From: Kiritimatiellia bacterium
GTDB lineage: Bacteria; Verrucomicrobiota; Kiritimatiellia; CAIQIC01; Lenti-01
Reading direction: 5' to 3'
Assembly: GCA_018432565.1 (NCBI GenBank)
Contig: JAHDSS010000412.1
Location: 1-6,570, forward strand
DNA: 6,570 bases
Translations under genes and position numbers: made by a program
The notes under the pieces: generated by a model
What the model saw: only the letters and a program-made list of their open reading frames with translations
What the model was told of the DNA's origin: nothing
Databases searched by the model: none
Shown here: piece by piece, positions 1-6,570 of the stretch
Layout: each line of letters begins with the position of its first letter
How positions within the stretch are numbered: the first letter of the stretch is position 1

Positions 1-218
1 GCCAGCAGGACGGATTCGCCGCCCATCATGTTGATCAGCAGCATGACGCCCCAGACCACGAGGCCGATGAATACGCCGTAGGCGGCGGTTTCGGGCGCGC
101 CGCCGAAGAGGAGTCCGAGGGCGCCGCCCATGCCCGCCAGCAGCAGGGCCAGGATGAAAATCAGCCAGGCCGACCGCCGCTTGTTGGCGGCCACGGCTTC
201 CCACATCAGAGCGCTCAT
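1..218 (-). CDS. htpX: HtpX-like M48 family zinc metalloprotease, N-terminal part (cut by window edge)
   Basis: Reading the - strand from the ATG at 218 gives 72 codons before the window ends. The product opens MSALMWEAVAANKRRSAWL, followed by a hydrophobic segment (about residues 18-40), a short polar break (GAPET) and a second hydrophobic segment (about 47-63), then GGESVLLA. Known of the family: membrane M48 proteases related to HtpX begin with a W-E-x-x-x-A-N-K-R-R-like stretch, two early membrane segments and a G-[DE]-S-x-x-L-like motif, and degrade or process membrane proteins. The catalytic HEXXH lies beyond the window, so activity cannot be judged. The gene follows lemA by 51 bp on the same strand, an arrangement seen in many bacteria, which supports the call. 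No Shine-Dalgarno precedes the ATG; the upstream bases are a CCTCTGA-type repeat. An internal ATG at codon 5 is possible but has no better ribosome site. Confidence 0.72.
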   Translation of the reverse strand, partial: MSALMWEAVAANKRRSAWLIFILALLLAGMGGALGLLFGGAPETAAYGVFIGLVVWGVMLLINMMGGESVLL

Positions 219-221
219 GGA

Positions 222-256
222 TCAGAGGTCAGAGGTCAGAGGGCAGAGGTCAGGGG
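222..256. repeat. Tandem 7-bp repeat, five TCAGAGG-type units
   Basis: On the + strand there are three exact TCAGAGG units (222-242), then GCAGAGG (243-249) and TCAGGGG (250-256). The array fills most of the gap between the lemA stop and the protease start, and takes the place where a ribosome binding site for the protease would be expected. Perfect short units like these are prone to slippage, so copy number may vary between strains (inference). Confidence 0.9.
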
Positions 257-269
257 GTGGGGGTGGGGG
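241..269 (+). other. G-rich tract with G-quadruplex potential
   Basis: Three runs of five G separated by single T residues (253-257, 259-263, 265-269) abut the lemA stop codon. A GGG at 241-243 lies nine bases upstream, so four G-runs are available for a three-tier quadruplex on the + strand, the template strand of lemA and the protease gene. The transcript itself would be C-rich here. A role in attenuating transcription between the two genes is inference only. Confidence 0.6.
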
Positions 270-827
270 TTACGCAAACGAGACCTTGGGGACGGCGCGT
301 TCGGCTTCGTCGGTGAGTTCGAAGAGTTCGCGCGGCGTGAAGCCGGCGGGTCCGGCGACGAGGTTGGCGGGGATGGTCTGGATGCGGGTGTTGTAGCGCG
401 TGACGCTGTCGTTGTAGGCCTGGCGCGCGAAGGAGATTTTGTTCTCGGTGGAGGACAGTTCCTCCTGCAGGGCGAGGAAGTTCTGCGAGGCCTTCAAGTC
501 CGGATAGCGCTCGACGTTGACCATGAGGCCGCGCAGGGCGCCGGAGAGGGCGGTTTCGGCGGGACCGGCTTCGGCGGGACCCTTGGCGCCCATGGCGGCG
601 GTGCGGGCCTTGGTGATGGCTTCGAGCGTGTCGCGCTCGTGGGTCATGTAGCCCTTGACGGTTTCGATCAGGTTGGGGATCAGGTCATGCCGGCGCTTGA
701 GCTGCACGTCGATCTGCGCCCAGGCGTTGTCCACGTAATTGCGCAGGTGGACCAGGTTGTTGTAGATCGCCACGAACCAGAGAACGAGGACGGCGACAAT
801 GCCCAGCAGAATGAATACAGGAGCCAT
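270..827 (-). CDS. lemA: LemA family membrane protein
   Basis: The 185-residue product has a single N-terminal membrane segment (about residues 3-22) followed at once by the family hallmark: YNNLVHLRNYVDNAWAQIDV (22-41), then QLKRRHDLIPNLIETVKGY (42-60). Further family motifs are VERYPDLKA (105-113), ENKISFARQAYND (128-140), YN (145-146) and the C-terminal PKVSF (180-184). The rest is predicted to be alpha-helical. Known of the family: a short N-terminal anchor with a helical-bundle domain; the biochemical role is unsettled, and the gene often neighbours TPM-domain or M48 protease genes. An alanine/glycine/proline-rich insertion (about 80-93, AMGAKGPAEAGPAE) lies between the helices. I chose the ATG at 827 because AAGGAAG lies six bases upstream; an in-frame TTG at 833 would touch that site. 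The length is normal for the family and no frameshift is seen. Confidence 0.95.
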   Translation of the reverse strand: MAPVFILLGIVAVLVLWFVAIYNNLVHLRNYVDNAWAQIDVQLKRRHDLIPNLIETVKGYMTHERDTLEAITKARTAAMGAKGPAEAGPAETALSGALRGLMVNVERYPDLKASQNFLALQEELSSTENKISFARQAYNDSVTRYNTRIQTIPANLVAGPAGFTPRELFELTDEAERAVPKVSFA

Positions 828-833
828 GACCAA

Positions 834-840
834 CTTCCTT
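834..840 (-). promoter_or_regulatory. Ribosome binding site of lemA
   Basis: AAGGAAG on the - strand ends six bases before the ATG at 827 and is complementary to the CCTCCTTT tail of the 16S rRNA in this window, apart from one position. It decides the start in favour of ATG 827 over TTG 833. Confidence 0.75.
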
Positions 841-878
841 TCTTGGATGGCGGGGATGCGCCCGCGCTACGGTGATGA

Positions 879-906
879 AGCATACCGGACGGTGAGGGAA
901 ACGCAA
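879..906 (-). promoter_or_regulatory. Candidate lemA promoter
   Basis: On the - strand, TTGCGT (906-901) and TATGCT (884-879) are separated by 16 bases, about 50 bases before the lemA start. The -10 box matches the sigma70 consensus at four of six positions and the -35 box at three. This is the best candidate I see upstream of lemA, but it is weak. Confidence 0.35.
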
Positions 907-910
907 GCGG

Positions 911-937
911 GTTGAACCACAGCGAGTTGAACCACAG
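911..937 (+). repeat. 12-bp direct repeat GTTGAACCACAG
   Basis: GTTGAACCACAG occurs at 911-922 and again at 926-937, three bases apart. The second copy runs on into AGGGCGACAGAGG, so it joins the CAGAGG-type sequence that borders the first foldback element. Confidence 0.85.
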
Positions 938-950
938 AGGGCGACAGAGG

Positions 951-1103
951 GCAGGGCTGCGTCAAGAAAGCGGCTCATCGGGGACGATTCGCCCTACCCC
1001 ACCCGCCTTTTCTCGGAAAGGGTAGGGCGATCCCGATTCTCCCAGAGGTCGGGACCTGCCGAGCCGGACTGTTATGAAAGCACCTTTCTTGACACAGCCC
1101 TGC
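951..1103. repeat. Foldback element 1 (20-bp terminal inverted repeats, nested palindromes)
   Basis: The ends GCAGGGCTGCGTCAAGAAAG (951-970) and CTTTCTTGACACAGCCCTGC (1084-1103) are inverted repeats matching at 19 of 20 positions. Inside, CGGCTC (971-976) pairs with GAGCCG (1061-1066), and TCGCCCTACCC (989-999) pairs with GGGTAGGGCGA (1020-1030). AGGTCGGGACCT (1046-1057) is a further small palindrome. The flanks are near-direct repeats: GCGACAGAGG (941-950) and GCGACACAGAGG (1102-1113). There is no ORF with any recognisable transposase. The structure resembles a non-autonomous, MITE-like or REP-like element; mobility is inference. It could instead be a structured regulatory RNA or a cruciform-forming spacer. 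Confidence 0.7.
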
Positions 1104-1111
1104 GACACAGA

Positions 1112-1281
1112 GGCGCATCTGCGATTAGGTGTCGCTAGAATTGGCCCTCGTAGCGCGGGGCTCCTGTCCCGCGCAGTTCCTTTCACCCGCACGCGACAGG
1201 AGCCGCGTGCCACGAAGGCAAGCCGTTGCGTTCTTCTGACGCCCTTCTGACGCTACGGGTGCACCGAATCGCAGATGCGCC
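1112..1281. repeat. Foldback element 2 (20-bp outer inverted repeats around a 25-bp stem)
   Basis: The outer arms GGCGCATCTGCGATTAGGTG (1112-1131) and CACCGAATCGCAGATGCGCC (1262-1281) match at 19 of 20 positions. Inside, 1144-1168 pairs with 1195-1219 with three mismatches and one G-T pair; its core GGCTCCTGTC/GACAGGAGCC is perfect over 10 bp. The left arm also contains a competing hairpin, GCGCGGG (1153-1159) with CCCGCGC (1168-1174), so two folds exclude each other. A tandem CTTCTGACGC (1233-1242, 1244-1253) sits in the right half. No coding potential is seen. The CGTAGCGCGGG core appears in related form on the - strand ahead of lemA (about 861-873), which suggests a dispersed family. Confidence 0.7.
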
Positions 1282-1460
1282 CGGCGGCAGAGGGGCAGAG
1301 AGAGCGGGGTGAGTGGCAAGCCCCCCAGACCACCCTGCCGTTCCAGCCTTCCTGTTGCGCTGTTCATGTTTGTCGTCGTTTGACCATTCCGATCCACAGG
1401 GCGGATATGCGAAAGAACGCAAAAAAATCCGCGTTTGGGCCAATGGAATCAGGGGGTTTG
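1282..1460. other. Gene-free stretch before the rRNA promoters
   Basis: I see no credible gene here. The only structure of note is a hairpin in which GCGGAT (1401-1406) pairs with ATCCGC (1427-1432), with an inner TGCG/CGCA stem (1408-1411, 1418-1421). It lacks the T-run of an intrinsic terminator on either strand. Confidence 0.5.
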
Positions 1461-1520
1461 GGAAAAAAGAAAAAAAATCAAAAAAAAGAGGTTGACGAAA
1501 AAAAACGGGGCGCGTATGGT
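1461..1520 (+). promoter_or_regulatory. rRNA operon promoter P1 with A-rich upstream element
   Basis: TTGACG (1492-1497) and TATGGT (1515-1520) are spaced by exactly 17 bases, giving five and four matches to the sigma70 boxes. The 30 bases before the -35 box (1461-1490) consist of A-runs broken by few other bases, as in the UP elements of strong rRNA promoters. An eight-base A-run also lies inside the spacer (1498-1505), next to the -35 box. Transcription would start near 1527, and GC-rich sequence follows. Promoter function is inferred from sequence alone. Confidence 0.75.
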
Positions 1521-1604
1521 TCGCAACACTTAATCGGATTGCGTCGCGAAAGCGGCGGATGAAGAGAGGGTTTGGTTCTGTTTAAAACATGGTGAATGGA
1601 CCGG

Positions 1605-1633
1605 TTGACAAATAAGCCAGTCACAGGTAGATT
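1605..1633 (+). promoter_or_regulatory. rRNA operon promoter P2
   Basis: TTGACA (1605-1610), a perfect -35 box, is followed after 17 bases by TAGATT (1628-1633), four of six matches to the -10 consensus. A T/A-rich patch (about 1577-1598) lies upstream. It sits 113 bases after P1 on the same strand, the tandem arrangement common in rRNA operons. The start would be near 1640. Confidence 0.75.
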
Positions 1634-1732
1634 CACGACAGGATCAATTAAGCGAGCAGGTTACCTGCCGCTGCGCAGTTCCGAAAGTCCCTTGAACAAC
1701 AGGGAGAGGGATGAAGGGACGGTGCGCGCTTG

Positions 1733-1746
1733 TGTTCTTTGGAAAA
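1733..1746 (+). promoter_or_regulatory. boxA-like antitermination site in the leader
   Basis: TGTTCTTTGGAAAA resembles the boxA element of rRNA leaders (TGCTCTTTAACA in E. coli, TTCTTTGAAAA-like in other phyla), which binds NusB-NusE. Its place, after the promoters and shortly before the processing stem, is the usual one for boxA. Confidence 0.55.
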
Positions 1747-1770
1747 TGGAATAAACATTCATGTAACACC

Positions 1771-1815
1771 GCTTCGAACCAGAAGCGGTGTGGTAAGTAC
1801 AAACAGCTTGTGTTG
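1771..1815 (+). other. 5' arm of the 16S rRNA processing stem
   Basis: Positions 1780-1800 pair with 3600-3620 of the spacer over 21 unbroken base pairs, three of them G-U. After a small internal loop, 1804-1815 pairs with 3587-3598 for another 12 pairs. On the outer side 1773-1778 pairs with 3622-3627. A long helix that brings the two flanks of 16S together is the substrate of RNase III in studied bacteria. The arm also forms half of a local hairpin (1766-1791), so the two folds compete. Confidence 0.8.
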
Positions 1816-1912
1816 AGTCTAGTTAATTCTTGAAGCCGGCCTGAACCTAATCGGGCCGGCCGACAAGGATCGAATATCGGACTCGCGGGCAACCGCGGGT
1901 TTGAACCCATAT

Positions 1913-3470
<1,558 letters not shown>

Positions 3471-3477
<7 letters not shown>

Positions 3478-3485
3478 CTAAGGAG
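3471..3485 (+). other. Hairpin covering the anti-Shine-Dalgarno in pre-16S
   Basis: CTCCTT (3471-3476) at the 16S 3' end is perfectly complementary to AAGGAG (3480-3485) just beyond it, with a three-base loop. In the unprocessed transcript the anti-Shine-Dalgarno could be paired with the spacer until the 3' end is trimmed. The same arrangement is known from other bacteria with a CTCCTTTCTAAGGA-type 16S end. Confidence 0.55.
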
Positions 3486-3704
3486 AATCCCCGGAGACGA
3501 GGCTTGCCTCGCCCCTCCGGTGGATACGGACAATCATTCGTCTTTCGGGACGGATGAGCCCCGGCTTGACCGGGGCCACAAACGACCGACACAGGTTGAG
3601 TGCTTGCCGCACCGCTTCTGCTTCGAAAGCAGGGACATGAATGGTCGAGAGTCGTAGGCGTCACTCGCGAATTGGGCGGTGTCCGGCCCGGGTCCACAAC
3701 CCAC
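3478..3704 (+). other. 16S-tRNA internal transcribed spacer
   Basis: This non-coding spacer contains three successive stem-loops. The first is 3487-3525 (CCGGAG/CTCCGG outside CGAGG/CCTCG). The second is 3535-3556 (eight pairs plus a wobble, TTCG tetraloop). The third is 3558-3576 (GCCCCGG/CCGGGGC). Next comes the 3' arm of the 16S processing stem, then a small hairpin CTGCTT/AAGCAG (3618-3632) that overlaps the end of that arm. No ORF here is credible. Confidence 0.85.
3587..3630 (+). other. 3' arm of the 16S rRNA processing stem
   Basis: This is the partner of the leader arm at 1771-1815: the 21-pair core lies at 3600-3620 and the 12-pair inner helix at 3587-3598. It lies about 110 bases past the 16S 3' end, so the three spacer hairpins and the two leader hairpins would sit inside the loop together with 16S. 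Confidence 0.8.
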
Positions 3705-3780
3705 GGGGGCATAGCTCAGTTGGTAGAGCGCCAGCTTTGCAAGCTGGAAGTCACGGGTTCGAATCCCGTTGCCTCCACCA
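3705..3780 (+). tRNA. tRNA-Ala (anticodon TGC)
   Basis: This is a full 76-base cloverleaf with CCA encoded (3778-3780). The acceptor stem GGGGGCA pairs with TGCCTCC and contains the G3-U70 wobble, the identity element read by alanyl-tRNA synthetase. The D arm is of the GCTCAGTTGGTAGAGC type, the anticodon stem is CCAGC/GCTGG with loop TTTGCAA (anticodon 3738-3740), and the T arm is ACGGG-TTCGAAT-CCCGT. It is cotranscribed between 16S and 23S. Confidence 0.98.
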
Positions 3781-3788
3781 ACGCAACC

Positions 3789-3865
3789 GGGCGTGTAGCT
3801 CAGTTGGTTAGAGCGCGTCCCTGATAAGGACGAGGTCACTGGTTCGACTCCAGTCACGCCCACCA
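3789..3865 (+). tRNA. tRNA-Ile (anticodon GAT)
   Basis: This is a full 77-base cloverleaf with CCA encoded (3863-3865). The acceptor stem is GGGCGTG/CACGCCC, the anticodon stem CGTCC/GGACG with loop CTGATAA (anticodon 3823-3825), and the T arm ACTGG-TTCGACT-CCAGT. Only eight bases separate it from tRNA-Ala. It comes second, so the order is 16S-Ala-Ile-23S, the reverse of the more common Ile-Ala. Confidence 0.98.
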
Positions 3866-4038
3866 ACCTCTCGACAGTTCCACCGATTTCCGCCGTTCCG
3901 GCGGGTTCGATCTTTGATATTTGCATAGGATACATTGATGATTATTACAAACAGAAGGGTAGAGATACTCTTCACCGTGATAAACAAATAAAGAATCAGA
4001 AAACATAACTCATGAAACGACCCATTTGAAAAAATGTT
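3866..4038 (+). other. tRNA-23S internal transcribed spacer
   Basis: This spacer is AT-rich from about 3908. It contains a seven-pair hairpin GAAGGGT/ACTCTTC (3954-3973, one G-T pair). Its downstream part is expected to hold the 5' arm of the 23S processing stem, but the partner lies after 23S, outside the window. No gene is seen. Confidence 0.8.
3906..3921 (+). promoter_or_regulatory. Possible second boxA-like site, before 23S
   Basis: TTCGATCTTTGATATT shares the TCTTTG core with the leader site at 1733-1746. It lies after the tRNAs and before 23S, where many rRNA operons carry a second boxA. The match is short, so the call is tentative. Confidence 0.4.

Positions 4039-6570
<2,532 letters not shown>

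Larger units (their letters stand above)
1527..1912 (+). other. rRNA operon leader (pre-rRNA 5' region)
   Basis: This untranslated stretch runs from the presumed P1 start to the 16S gene. It contains a GAAA-tetraloop hairpin (1542-1557), a short palindrome GCAGGTTACCTGC (1656-1668), a boxA-like site, a perfect 10-bp hairpin (1766-1775 with 1782-1791, loop GAACCA), the 5' arm of the 16S processing stem, and two hairpins just before 16S: GCCGGCC/GGCCGGC (1835-1841, 1854-1860) and one capped by a GCAA tetraloop (1881-1888, 1893-1900). I see no leader peptide. Confidence 0.7.

Noticed and set aside
130..396. 88-codon frame on the + strand
   Set aside because: It overlaps the protease gene and lemA antisense and runs through the tandem repeat; both - strand genes are clearly real.
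831..833. TTG as the start of lemA
   Set aside because: It would leave no spacing from AAGGAAG, whereas the ATG at 827 has six bases.
951..1281. Foldbacks as intrinsic terminators or a CRISPR array
   Set aside because: The stems are not followed by T-runs, and the repeats are inverted pairs with no regular spacers.
951..1281. Complete insertion sequence
   Set aside because: The inverted repeats enclose only about 113 and 130 bases and no transposase-like frame.
1275..1562. 95-codon frame on the + strand before 16S
   Set aside because: Its lysine-rich middle is just the A-rich promoter block, it spans P1, and no ribosome site or family is visible.

Overview
The window carries most of a ribosomal RNA operon on the + strand and, divergent from it on the - strand, a lemA gene followed by the start of an M48 (HtpX-like) metalloprotease gene. 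The 16S gene has the GGCTGCAGTCGAGAATC form of the 338 region and other motifs I associate with the Planctomycetes-Verrucomicrobia-Chlamydiae (PVC) superphylum. My best guess is a Kiritimatiellota-like (former Verrucomicrobia subdivision 5) bacterium. That placement rests on remembered signatures, not on a search. The GC-rich protein genes fit an environmental or gut member of the group.

Layout. Positions 1-218 (-) hold the N-terminus of the protease, cut by the window edge. Positions 219-269 are a 51-bp gap made of a 7-bp tandem repeat and a G-tract. Positions 270-827 (-) are lemA, with a Shine-Dalgarno and a weak candidate promoter upstream. Positions 907-1460 have no credible gene and hold a short direct repeat and two large foldback (inverted-repeat) elements. 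Positions 1461-1633 hold an A-rich upstream element and two tandem sigma70-type promoters. The rRNA leader follows, with a boxA-like site, one arm of a long 16S processing stem, and local hairpins. Next come 16S rRNA (about 1913-3477), a spacer with tRNA-Ala(TGC) and tRNA-Ile(GAT), and 23S rRNA (about 4039 to the window end, cut at about E. coli position 2466).

How it works together. The rRNA and tRNA genes form one transcription unit. The tandem promoters and boxA-like sites suggest strong, antiterminated transcription. The leader (1771-1815) and spacer (3587-3630) are complementary over about 40 base pairs, which would loop out the 16S for RNase III-type processing. The lemA-protease pair is a recurrent membrane-associated gene pair, unrelated in function to the rRNA operon.

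Most notable observations: the 23S gene has T at the position aligned with E. coli A2058 and A at the position aligned with G2032, both in the macrolide/lincosamide site; the tRNA order is Ala-Ile rather than the common Ile-Ala; the long leader-spacer helix competes with a perfect local hairpin; and CAGAGG recurs at the edges of foldback elements and in a tandem repeat. I see no convincing new protein-coding system.
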